This document shows, one piece after another, positions 24,126 through 33,400 of a DNA stretch of 43,215 nucleotides. The stretch is from positions 1-43,215 of the forward strand of contig MENF01000121.1 in assembly GCA_001769035.1 (NCBI GenBank), written 5' to 3'. The notes under the pieces are model-generated. The model was not told where the DNA came from and made no database searches. It saw only the letters and a program-made list of their open reading frames with translations. Numbering within the stretch: position 1 is the first letter of the stretch; every line of letters starts with the position of its first letter. A program made the position numbers and the translations under genes. The DNA comes from Bacteroidetes bacterium GWA2_32_17. Lineage in GTDB: Bacteria; Bacteroidota; Bacteroidia; Bacteroidales; GWA2-32-17.

Positions 24126-24584
24126 ATGAAACGCTTAAATAAAATATTTATTCCACTTATTGTATTAACGTTGTTTGCCTCATGCAGCGTTAAAACAAAT
24201 AAGGTAATGCGCAACGGAACATTCATGCCAAATGATATACAACTTCATCAAACCATGAATGATTTCGAACTACTTGGCGAAGGCGAAGTATCGGTTGAAT
24301 ATGGTCGTTATTTTTTCTTTTTTACTCATTTGAATTTAATAAATGGTAAAGAAGTTGCCCGCAGAAATCAAACTATTATTAATTTTAGTGGTAGTGGAAA
24401 TTTTAGTTTTAACCTTTTACCAAACACAAAAATCAGAAGAGCAGTTTATGACATGCACGTTAAATATCCAACTGCCGATTTTTTAGTTCCTGTTAATATA
24501 ATTACCGAAAAACAGGGGATGTTCCTTGGTAGCAAGGTTAAGCAAACCATGAAAGTTAAAGCATATAAAATTAAAGATAAATAA
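24126..24584 (+). CDS. Lipoprotein of unknown function
   Basis: A 152-residue protein with lipobox LFASC (Cys 20). The mature part has 'FELLGEGEVSVEYGRYFFFF' and a strand-rich C-terminus, with no recognised domain. It sits 23 bp downstream of the barrel gene at 23245-24102 and directly before a strong terminator, which suggests the two act together at the outer membrane. Confidence 0.75.
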   Translation: MKRLNKIFIPLIVLTLFASCSVKTNKVMRNGTFMPNDIQLHQTMNDFELLGEGEVSVEYGRYFFFFTHLNLINGKEVARRNQTIINFSGSGNFSFNLLPNTKIRRAVYDMHVKYPTADFLVPVNIITEKQGMFLGSKVKQTMKVKAYKIKDK

Positions 24585-24590
24585 TTTAAA

Positions 24591-24622
24591 AAAAAATCCC
24601 ATTATTTGATGGGATTTTTTTT
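24591..24622 (+). terminator. Rho-independent terminator
   Basis: Stem AAAAAATCCCAT with ATGGGATTTTTT around a short TATTTG loop, followed by more T. It begins 7 bp after the stop at 24584. Confidence 0.85.
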
Positions 24623-24668
24623 ATATTTGCTCATTAATAATCTGGCATTGGTAACTAACTATTGTTTT

Positions 24669-24812
24669 ATGTCATTCTGAACGAAGTGAAGAACTTATCG
24701 AAGTTTACCCTATTGAACTTGTTCTTTAGGGCGATCTCATGAGCGAATGCGAATAACCTATTTCACTTTAAAGAATAGATGTTTCGCTAATCACTCAACA
24801 TGACAAAAAAAT
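24669..24812. repeat. Degenerate inverted repeat (GTCATTCTGAACGAAGTGAA type)
   Basis: GTCATTCTGAACGAAGTGAAGAAC near 24669 is partly inverted by GATGTTTCGCTAATCACTCAACATGAC near 24779-24804. This fills most of the 24585-24853 gap, and no gene is seen there. Confidence 0.4.
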
Positions 24813-24853
24813 GAAATTTATACGTAATTACCAAAGTCATAATTTTATATACC

Positions 24854-25660
24854 GTGCGATTAATATTGTTGTTAACCTTAATAGTTGTTTTTTCTTTTTC
24901 ATGTAAAAAGAAAAAAGACCCGTTATTGATATTCCTTAGTCCATCACAAATCAGCTATACTCTTAGACCAGAAGATGTCCTCCGAGTTGAAATAACAGGG
25001 TCTTCGGGAAATGAACTTAAAAGATTAACTATCAATCATAGAAAAGTAAATTCTGTTTCAATTAACATTTTAGATTCTGTAATAGCTGGCAATAAACTTT
25101 CCTATTCTTTTGAATACAATGTTCCGTCTGGTAACGATACAACTCAATATACTATTGAAATTTCTATTTATGACGATTCAGGAGAAAAAATTTCAGCAGG
25201 CATTTCTGTTTATGTTTTTCCCGAAGACTTATTGCTTGTTGAAACTGCCGGACATGAAATGTTTTCGCATGCTTCAACAAGCTATGATGCTTATAATTTG
25301 ACAACAGGACATCCACTACATTCAGAATCTGCCGACTCATCCGAAATGAATATTTTAGACATGACCAACGACACAATTAATCCAAATACTCTTATTAGAA
25401 AATGGAGCTCTCCTGCCGGTAATAAATTTGTAAGATTTAACGACTTCGATTATGCTAATACAACTTTTAATATGCTTCGTAATTCTTATAATGCAGGGAA
25501 TAAAAATACGTTTATTGAAAATATCACTAACGGAGATATTATTCTTTCAAAAATCGGAAACCCGGTTATTGATACAGGTTTTGTTGCAATAAAAGTAGTG
25601 CAGGTTATTGACGATGATTCAACTCAATTTGACAGATATATCTTTAACATTAAAAAGTAA
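24854..25660 (+). CDS. Lipoprotein of unknown function
   Basis: This 268-residue frame starts with GTG 24854. The lipobox is FSFSC (Cys 17), followed by KKKKDP, a charged stretch often seen after the anchor in Bacteroidota lipoproteins. Residues about 30-130 look like Ig-type strands ('EVLRVEITGSSGNE'-like pattern, 'YTIEISIYDDSGEKISAGIS'). The C-terminal part is also strand-rich ('VVQVIDDDSTQFDRYIFNI'). No enzyme motif is visible. It stands alone between two repeat-rich gaps. Confidence 0.7.
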   Translation: MRLILLLTLIVVFSFSCKKKKDPLLIFLSPSQISYTLRPEDVLRVEITGSSGNELKRLTINHRKVNSVSINILDSVIAGNKLSYSFEYNVPSGNDTTQYTIEISIYDDSGEKISAGISVYVFPEDLLLVETAGHEMFSHASTSYDAYNLTTGHPLHSESADSSEMNILDMTNDTINPNTLIRKWSSPAGNKFVRFNDFDYANTTFNMLRNSYNAGNKNTFIENITNGDIILSKIGNPVIDTGFVAIKVVQVIDDDSTQFDRYIFNIKK

Positions 25661-25698
25661 AAAATGAAAAATGAAATACAATATTATGGCATATTTCA

Positions 25699-25718
25699 AA
25701 TCCGATAGCTATCGGATT
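25699..25718. terminator. 20-bp perfect palindrome, possible terminator
   Basis: AATCCGATAG and its complement abut at 25699-25718, 38 bp past the lipoprotein stop. The rest of 25661-25966 is A+T-rich with short repeats of 'AAATTGTTA' type, and no gene is seen. Confidence 0.4.
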
Positions 25719-25966
25719 GCTAAAAAACAGTTTACACTTTATTATGTTAAATTGTTATATTGCTAAATTGTTAAATGGAAAAGAATTATTTAAAATTGAA
25801 TGACATTAAAGCATATAAAAAGTTTATAGTTCTATGTTCATAGTTCTACCGCTCAGGCGAGACTTCTATTAACATTTTCACGAACAATAAACGATGAACA
25901 ATTTAACCATTTAACAATTTGACCATTATTTTATATATTAAGAAAAAACAGATTGTAAACTAAACA

Positions 25967-26614
25967 ATGAAAAATATCAATATTATATTATTATTTTTAT
26001 TTATAACTATTACAGGCATTGCTCAATCTGTTGATGTTCGAAAATCTGTTTGGGGTGCTACATCTGCCGAAGTTAAAAAAGCTGAACTCCCATTAATCCC
26101 TTCAATCGAAAAAGACAGTAATTTTATTTCTCAGAAACAAGCCAATAAAATAATTTCGTATTATAATGTTGTCGTAGAAAAACAAATTGCACAAATTGAC
26201 TATTTTTTTCGCAACGATAAACTTGTTGCAATATGTTTTACTATTCAGCAAAAAAAAGATTCTGGCTTAACTAATCTTTATTCAAAAATAAATATGATAC
26301 AAGGGGTATTCAATAAACTTGTTCAGATAAAAGGCATGAAACCTGTATATTGCTGGACTTATGATAATGGAAGTTTTAAACAACAAGCTCAAAAAACATC
26401 TTGCACATTTGCAGACAAAACAACAGCTGCTGAACTCGAAAAACATAGTTTAGAACTTAACTACATTAACCGTGCTTTATTTGTGTTAGGAAACGAACGT
26501 TCTTTAGCATCTTTTGAATTTGATATTAAAAATAATGATAATACTGTTCTTTGTTGGCTCAACTTTTGTCCAACAAAAAATGTTGAACAATTATTACAGT
26601 CAACTGATTTTTAA
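25967..26614 (+). CDS. Secreted protein of unknown function
   Basis: This 215-residue protein has a signal peptide (MKNINIILLFLFITITGIAQ). The mature start 'RKSVWGATSAEVKKAE' has the form 'W-G-x-S/T-x-x-E-V-x-x-x-E' seen in several small secreted Bacteroidota proteins. The middle has 'IAQIDYFFRNDKLVAICFTI', a strand pair typical of that group. Three Cys are present in the C-terminal half. No catalytic motif. It precedes the MNT/HEPN genes by 78 bp but is probably unrelated to them. Confidence 0.7.
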   Translation: MKNINIILLFLFITITGIAQSVDVRKSVWGATSAEVKKAELPLIPSIEKDSNFISQKQANKIISYYNVVVEKQIAQIDYFFRNDKLVAICFTIQQKKDSGLTNLYSKINMIQGVFNKLVQIKGMKPVYCWTYDNGSFKQQAQKTSCTFADKTTAAELEKHSLELNYINRALFVLGNERSLASFEFDIKNNDNTVLCWLNFCPTKNVEQLLQSTDF

Positions 26615-26692
26615 CTTAGTAAACTTTAAAAATACTTTATTCGTTATGCTGTTCAATTCGCTACAAACAAATAACATTACAAATTTAATTTT

Positions 26693-27022
26693 ATGGAAAG
26701 AATTAATAAAATTGTAATATTAAAAGAAATCAAAGAGCAGATGAAAAAAATACTGGGTGAAAATATCCAGGATGTTATTTTATTCGGGTCTTACGTAAAC
26801 GGCAATGCTCATAAATATTCCGATTACGATATCTTAGTTGTTTTGAAAAATGATTATGACTGGAAACTTGAAAAAGAAATTTCCGAAATATGTTATTCAA
26901 TTGACTTGAAATATGATATTTTTACAGATACTCATTTAATTTCACAAAATCAAATAAAAAATTCAATTAAAGGCAAAGACCCCCTTTTTATTAATGCATT
27001 AAAAAACGGATACTACGTATGA
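26693..27022 (+). CDS. MNT-type nucleotidyltransferase, antitoxin of a HEPN/MNT pair
   Basis: This 109-residue protein has the minimal nucleotidyltransferase core: 'ILFGSYVNGNAHKYSDYDIL' (GS...DxD) and a later Asp in 'SIDLKYDIF'. In characterised HEPN/MNT pairs, the MNT protein neutralises the HEPN RNase by covalent nucleotide transfer. Its stop overlaps the start of the HEPN gene by 4 bp (ATGA), so the two are co-translated. Length is normal for the family. Confidence 0.88.
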   Translation: MERINKIVILKEIKEQMKKILGENIQDVILFGSYVNGNAHKYSDYDILVVLKNDYDWKLEKEISEICYSIDLKYDIFTDTHLISQNQIKNSIKGKDPLFINALKNGYYV

Positions 27023-27417
27023 TACCAGAACCAAACAGCAAAGATTTGATAAATTTAAGAATCGAACAAGCATATCAAACAATAAGCGATGCTGAATTTT
27101 TAATAAATAATGATAAATTCAGAGCTGCGGTAAACAGAATATATTATGGAATGTTTTATATGATGTTAGCACTTGGTTTGAAATACAAATTTGAAACATC
27201 AAAACATCTGCAACTTATCGGTTGGTTTAATAAACAGTTCATTCATGCCGGTAAAATTGATGTAAAATTCGGTCGGATGATGAAAGATGCATTTAAAGAA
27301 CGGCAAAAAAGCGATTACGAAATTTTAGTTTCTTACACAAAAGAACAGGTAATTGAAATGCTTATAGATATGAAAGCATTTATTACTGAAGTCGAAAAAT
27401 TTATTAATGCAAAATGA
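27019..27417 (+). CDS. HEPN domain protein (UPF0332-like), toxin partner
   Basis: This 132-residue all-helical protein begins 'LRIEQAYQTISDAEFLI' and has the typical 'FRAAVNRIYYGMFYMMLALG' helix, followed by 'FIHAGKIDVKFGRMMKDAF' and 'ERQKSDYEILVSY'. This matches the HEPN proteins that pair with MNT. Family members are RNases or RNA-binding toxins. The canonical R-x4-6-H catalytic motif is not obvious here, so it might be a divergent or inactive type. It overlaps the MNT gene by 4 bp. Confidence 0.85.
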   Translation: MIPEPNSKDLINLRIEQAYQTISDAEFLINNDKFRAAVNRIYYGMFYMMLALGLKYKFETSKHLQLIGWFNKQFIHAGKIDVKFGRMMKDAFKERQKSDYEILVSYTKEQVIEMLIDMKAFITEVEKFINAK

Positions 27418-27491
27418 TTCGTACAATACACTCTAAAAATGTTTATGTAAATTACATTATAAAATATTAACTTTGTTAAAAAAATATTTTT

Positions 27492-27695
27492 ATGACAGAA
27501 ACACAATTGTTCTTACAGATAAATTCATTACCCGAAGCCATGAAAAAGGAAGTCGTGGATTTTATTGAGTTTTTACAACAAAAGTTGAAACCTTCTAAAA
27601 AAAAGAAAGAAAGAAAATTTGGTTGTGCAAAAGGCTTTTTCATAATGAAAGATAACTTTGACGAACCCATTGACGATTTTAAAGATTATATGTAA
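27492..27695 (+). CDS. DUF2281 family small antitoxin-like protein, no toxin partner
   Basis: A 67-residue protein with the family pattern: N-terminal 'INSLPEAMKKEVVDFIEFLQ', a Lys-rich linker, then 'GCAKGFFIMKDNFDEPIDDF' and a final DYM. DUF2281 proteins usually precede a PIN-domain (VapC) toxin. Here only about 170 bp of non-coding sequence follows before the next gene, so it is an orphan. A -7-like TAACTTTG lies at 27468-27475. Confidence 0.8.
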   Translation: MTETQLFLQINSLPEAMKKEVVDFIEFLQQKLKPSKKKKERKFGCAKGFFIMKDNFDEPIDDFKDYM

Positions 27696-27865
27696 AACCA
27701 TGGATTAAAATAAAAATTTAAAAAGCCAATTTGTTAAAAGTTTCAGCTTGTAACATAATAAATGGAAAACGATGTTTTTAAGTGGTAAAAAATATTCAAT
27801 ATATATGTTTGCAAATATTTTATAATTTTGCTAAGATTAGTTACAAATATTAAAACAATAATTTT

Positions 27866-30040
27866 ATGAAACAATTATTAATAGTTTTTTTGATTTCAAC
27901 TATCCCATTATTTTTGTTTAGTCAATCGTATATCGAAACAAAATGGGAAAAATTTTATGGAGGTAGCTACGACGATAAAGCAAAATCTGTTGTTTCAACC
28001 GAAACAGGATTTGTTGTTGCCGGTTGGACACGTTCATCGGGTAACGGTGGCAAAGATTTGCTAGTTATAAATATTGATAAAGAAGGAAATAAAATCTGGG
28101 AAAAAACTTATGGTTCAACCGAAGATGATTCTGCAAACGTTGTAATAACAAATGGTAAAGATGGTTTTGTTTTGGCGGGTGTAACAACTGTTAAAGAATC
28201 TGGCTATACACATATTTGGTTTATAGGACTTGATAAAAACGGTGAAAAAAAATGGGAGCGTATGCAAGGAGGTGCTTCGCTTGACTGTGCTACTAAAATA
28301 ATTTCTACTAAAGATGGCGGATACATGATTGTTGGAGCATTAGAAGCAAAAGGCGACCATGACCGCGACATGTTAGCATTAAAAGTTGATAGTAAAGGAA
28401 ACAAAGAATGGCATGCTACTTACGGTGGAAGATATTACGATGACATGGCCTATGGAGTAATTGCAACTCCCGACGAAGGATATATTCTTGTTGGATATAC
28501 TAAATGCAAAGGTGCCGGCGAAGAAGATTTGTACGTTGTTAAAACAGATAAATATGGTACAATGAAATGGGAAAAGACTTTTGGTGGAGCGGGTTCTGAT
28601 ATTGGTCGTAGTATTTCGGTAACACCAGATGGAAGGTATATCGTTTGCGGAACAACACGTTCTAAAGGATTTGGCGAAGAAGATATGTACGTAATTAAAT
28701 TAGACAATACAGGTAATCCTGAATGGGAAAAAACTTTTGGCGGTGCTGCATCTGATGTTGCTAATTCCGTTGTTTGTACAACCGACAAAGGATGTGTAAT
28801 AGCTGGTTCAACAAAATCAAAAGGAAATGGTAAAGAAAATTCATATTTGATTAAACTCGATAACAAAGGTGAGATATGCTGGGAACGCGGCTTTGGGAAA
28901 AAACAATGGGACGTAGCTGAATCAATTATACTATTGCCCGACAATGGTTATTTAGTTTTAGGTTGGTCAGAATCATTAGCCGGTGGCGAATCGGATATGT
29001 GGGCTTTAAGAATTGCCGATAATACTGAACCAGTTATTAAAACTTATGTAGAAAAGAAACTGTTAGAATGGGAGAAAAAAGGACCAGGTGAAAGCGACCA
29101 AGACCTTGCTGCCCGAACATCAGCTTCAAATAAAGAAAATAAAATAACAGAACTCCGAAAAGATGCTATGACATTTTATAGTAATGAAGATGGTTCGTTG
29201 GCTCAAAACACAACAAATCAGAACAATAATGATGAACCGTTATTGCGCGGCGGGGGAGACCCGCTTTCGGGACTTAATGTAAAAAATTCAAGCAGTACTA
29301 AACAACCCATTAAAATCGGAAACTACTTTGCATTAATAATTGGGATAGACAATTATATCGGCGATTGGCCAAAACTTAAAAATGCTGTTTCTGATGCTAA
29401 AGCAATTGAAAATTTATTAAAAACAAAGTATCAGTTTAATAGTTTTCATACTTTATATAACGAACAGGCAACAAGAGATAATGTTATAAAAGAATTTGAA
29501 TGGTTTGTTAAAAATGTGAAAACAACTGATAATTTATTGATTTACTATTCGGGGCATGGCGAGTTTAAACAGGAACTTAACAAAGGTTATTGGGTTCCGG
29601 TTGATGCTGCTACACTATCAACTTCAAATTTTATTTCAAATAATGATATTCAAACATTTTTAAGCGGAATTAAATCTAAACATACTCTTTTAATTGCTGA
29701 TGCTTGCTTTAGCGGCGATATTTTCAGAGGTAAAACCGTTTCTATTCCTTACGAAAATTCCGATAAGTATTATGCAAAAGTATATAACCTGCCTTCACGA
29801 AAAGCTATTTCATCAGGTGGAATTGAACCAGTAATGGATGGTGGTAAAGACGGACATTCAGTTTTTGCATATTATTTATTAAAAATATTAAATACTAATA
29901 CAAGCAAATATTACGATGCCAGCCAGCTATACGAAAACATTAAAATCCCGATTGTAAATAACTCCGAACAAACGCCTAACTTCAACCCCATCAAAGACAG
30001 TGGCGACGAAGGCGGACAGTTTTTGTTTATACTTAAATAG
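27866..30040 (+). CDS. Secreted propeller-caspase (peptidase C14) protein
   Basis: This 724-residue protein has a signal peptide (cut near FLFSQ). About seven repeats follow (residues 25-390) with the pattern 'WEKTFGG..SD.A.S......G....G.T.SKG.GE.D..VIKLD..G', which form a beta-propeller. A Gln/Asn-rich linker leads to a caspase-like domain (about 485-724) starting 'FALIIGIDNYIGDWPKLKNA'. The catalytic dyad is intact: His564 in YYSGHGE and Cys614 in ADACFSG. Export with a C14 domain suggests proteolysis at or outside the outer membrane; the substrate is unknown. A -7 box TAATTTTG is at 27823-27830. The stop codon lies at the left end of a repeat element. Confidence 0.9.
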   Translation: MKQLLIVFLISTIPLFLFSQSYIETKWEKFYGGSYDDKAKSVVSTETGFVVAGWTRSSGNGGKDLLVINIDKEGNKIWEKTYGSTEDDSANVVITNGKDGFVLAGVTTVKESGYTHIWFIGLDKNGEKKWERMQGGASLDCATKIISTKDGGYMIVGALEAKGDHDRDMLALKVDSKGNKEWHATYGGRYYDDMAYGVIATPDEGYILVGYTKCKGAGEEDLYVVKTDKYGTMKWEKTFGGAGSDIGRSISVTPDGRYIVCGTTRSKGFGEEDMYVIKLDNTGNPEWEKTFGGAASDVANSVVCTTDKGCVIAGSTKSKGNGKENSYLIKLDNKGEICWERGFGKKQWDVAESIILLPDNGYLVLGWSESLAGGESDMWALRIADNTEPVIKTYVEKKLLEWEKKGPGESDQDLAARTSASNKENKITELRKDAMTFYSNEDGSLAQNTTNQNNNDEPLLRGGGDPLSGLNVKNSSSTKQPIKIGNYFALIIGIDNYIGDWPKLKNAVSDAKAIENLLKTKYQFNSFHTLYNEQATRDNVIKEFEWFVKNVKTTDNLLIYYSGHGEFKQELNKGYWVPVDAATLSTSNFISNNDIQTFLSGIKSKHTLLIADACFSGDIFRGKTVSIPYENSDKYYAKVYNLPSRKAISSGGIEPVMDGGKDGHSVFAYYLLKILNTNTSKYYDASQLYENIKIPIVNNSEQTPNFNPIKDSGDEGGQFLFILK

Positions 30041-30224
30041 TGCTTATCTATAAATTCGAAAAAATTTGTAAATTTATGTCAGAATTTTATTATACGGTAC
30101 TTATGGGAATATGGTATAAAGGTATATGGTATAAGGGTTTAGCCACCATTCCTTATACCTTATACCCTATACCTATTTTATACTCTATAAATTAAAAATG
30201 TTGACATTATAGACAGACACTAAA
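30036..30224. mobile_element. MITE-like element C, same family as element B
   Basis: It begins AATAGTGCTTATCTATAAA and ends ATTATAGACAGACACTAAA, an inverted match. The outer parts match 3521-3740, but its interior is a palindrome of GGTATAAAGG/CCTTATACC type rather than the AACTTTC pair. Confidence 0.55.
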
Positions 30225-30375
30225 TAGTGTTTGTATATAAAGTCAGTGTTTGAACCAAAATGTTCGAGTTCAAGGCTTTCGAAGTATTAAAAAATCAGGA
30301 GTTTACTGATGTAAATGACTGTTTTTTAATACGAGAAAAACGCAGAAATCGGACATTATGGACAAACACTAAATA
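30225..30375. mobile_element. MITE-like element D, inverted relative of element A
   Basis: The left end is ATAGTGTTTGTATATAAAGTC and the right end GACATTATGGACAAACACTAA. Its reverse complement shares 'CATTTACAT.AGTAAACTCC' with 43138-43215 and 'CTCGAACATT' with element A. It abuts element C through the palindromic junction CACTAAATAGTG. A further end-like sequence, GACAAACAATAAATAG, lies at about 30473-30488, so the whole 30041-30491 gap is repeat material. Confidence 0.5.
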
Positions 30376-30491
30376 GTACCTTTTTTGAATAACGAATAAT
30401 GAACATCGAACTCCGAATAATGAATGAAGCAAGACTTCGATATTCAATTGAGAGAAGAATTGATAAATTAAAGACAAACAATAAATAGCTG

Positions 30492-33400
30492 ATGCGTTTG
30501 CCATTTTTGGTTATATTAGGTTACTTGTTACTGAATTGTTCTTCTATTTCGGCTCAGCAAAATAATTTCAAAATGTTTTCTATTGAAGATGGACTTCCCC
30601 AATCAGAAGTTCGTTCAATTTTAGAAGATTCACGTGGTTATTTGTGGATTGGAACCAATTCGGGAGGTGTTGCACGTTTTGATGGTATTCATTTTACAGT
30701 TTATAATAAAAAAAACGGTCTTTGTGGAAATACTGTTTATAGTATTATTGAAGATAAAAAAGGACGATTGTGGTTCGGTACCGACGAAGGAATTTCGGTT
30801 TATGATGGATTTAAAATCAAAAATTACACTATTAATAATGGGTTATCAAATAATACCATTTATAAAATTACAGAAGATTCAAAAGGAAATATTTGGGCTG
30901 GGACCTGGAAAGGTGGTGTAAATATTATTACAATTAAACCAAACGATTCACTTAATATCATTAAACTTAATATCGAAAGCGGACTTTCAGGAAATTATAT
31001 TTTTGATTGTGTTGAAGACCGTTTTGGAAGAATGTGGCTAGCTACTTACGAAGGTGGAATAAGTGTTATAACACTATCTGCAAATAATAAAATCAGCATT
31101 AAAATTGTACCTCAAAATATTCTTCCATCTATCAACTTGCTATCTTTAGGGAAAAATGAAGAAGGAAATATTTGGGCAGGTTCATCAAACATGGGCGCAT
31201 TTCTTGTAAATTATACCGACACTTCAACCTTTTTTGTTTCAAAAAAATTCGACCTTTCTTCGGGATATACCGATAATAGAATTTGGAAAATTTATGTTGA
31301 CGACAAAAAACGTGTGTGGTTTGCTACCGATAAAGCCGGGGTTATCAGATTAAATGAAAATGGAAATTTTACTTTTTTTACTGATAAGCAGGGATACCCT
31401 AACAATCAGGTTCTTACTGTTTACGAAGATTCCGACAATAACTTTTGGTTTGGAACAATGGGAAGCGGTCTTTGTAAATATTATGGCGATTATTTTGCTC
31501 ATTATACTGCTAAAGAAATTTCAACCGAAAAAGTATATTCAATTGCTCAATCCAAAAACGGAACTTATTGGATTGGAACAGGAGGCAAAGGGCTTGTTAA
31601 ACTAAATTTTGATAAAAACAACAACCCTGTTATTAAAATTTTTAATGAAAAAGATGGTCTTTTCGATCCTGAAGTACGCTCTATCGCTATTGACAAAAAC
31701 GGAGTTTTATGGCTGGCTACCCCAAGCGGATTGTATAGTTACAATCATAATGCTTTTACTAATTATACAACAGATGATGGGTTAGTTGACAATAGAGTAA
31801 ATTGCGTATTTATTGATTCACGAAACAGGTTGTGGTGTGGAACAATGGGTGGACTTAGTATATTTAATGGAAATAGTTTTTTTAACATTGACGAAGAAAA
31901 TTATAAATTAATACATAACGAAGTTCAAACAATAACCGAAGATAAACAAGGAACTGTGTGGATTGGTACATTAGGCGGAATAGCCCGTTTTAAAAACAAC
32001 GAAATGATTGATTTTGACGAAAAAGAAGGTCTGCTCAATAAAAAAATTAAGTGTATCGTATGCGACCCTACCGGAAATGTTTGGATTGGTTCATTTGGTG
32101 TAGGTTTATATCTTTATGATGCAAAAAAAACCGGAACAAAAAAAATTACTTTAAAAGCTGATGAAGACTTCCTTGGAACCGGAAATATTTTTTCCGTAAT
32201 TTTCTCTAACGACACAACACTCATTATTGGAACCGATAAAGGATTCAAGATGATAACAATGGACAGAAAATATAATTTTAAACGTATTTTGACTTTTGAT
32301 AAAACAAATGGTTTTCTTGGTATTGAAAATAATCTAAATGCAATATTAAAAGATAACAGTAACAATATCTGGTTTGGTACTGCAAAAGGAATAACCCGAT
32401 TTACTCCATCGGTTTATCGAAGTAAAAATATTGCTCCAAAAACACATATTGTAGAACTCCGTTTATTTTACGAATCAGTTGACTGGTCAAAGAAATCTGA
32501 TTCAATTGCACGTTGGTCAAACATTCCAACAAATTTAATTCTGACTTATAAAGAGAATCATTTAACCTTTCGCTTCGAAGGCATTTCTCTTACTAATCCT
32601 CAAAAAATAAGCTACCAATATATGCTCGAAGGTTCCGACGAGAATTGGTCGCCAGCCATGCAATACAACGAAGTAAAGTATTCCGGACTCAAACCTGGCG
32701 AATACACCTTTAAAGTTAAAGCATCTAACGAATATGGAAAATGGAACGATGAGCCACAAACTTTTAGCTTTATCATTAATCCCCCGTTTTATAGTACATG
32801 GTGGTTTTACACTATCAGCATAATTTTTATTGTTTCTGTAATCATTTTATTTATTAAATGGCGTGAAGCTAAGCTTAAACGCGATAAAGCTGTTCTTGAA
32901 CAAACAGTAAAAGAACGAACCGCAGAAGTTGTAAAGCAAAAAGAAATTCTGGTAGTTCAGAAACAGGAAATTACTGATAGTATCCATTATGCAAGCCGAA
33001 TACAAAGAGCTATCCTTCCACCCGAATCATATATTAATTCGATTCTTAAAGATTATTTTATTTTATATAAACCAAAAGACATAGTTTCAGGTGATTTTTA
33101 CTGGGCAACTCAAATAACAACAATGGGGGATACCCCATTGTTAATTGTTACAGTTGCCGATTGTACCGGACATGGAGTTCCCGGTGCATTTATGAGTATG
33201 CTGGGAGTTAGTTTTCTTAACGAAATAGTAAATAAAAATGGAATTATTAGTCCCGACCAGATTCTAAATAATTTAAGAGACAGTATCGTTAATGCACTTC
33301 AACAGAAAGAAACAACTGATGGGAGTAAAGATGGCATGGACATTGCACTTGTTGCTATTGATACAAAAAGAAATATTATTCAATATGCAGGTGCTAACAA

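Noticed and set aside
28450-28944. 164-codon open frame on the minus strand
   Set aside because: It is the antisense shadow of the repeated propeller coding sequence of the caspase protein.
30036-30488. CRISPR-like regularity of GACAGACACTAAATAGTG sequences
   Set aside because: The repeats are inverted ends of abutting elements with unequal spacing, not direct repeats with spacers, and no cas genes are present.
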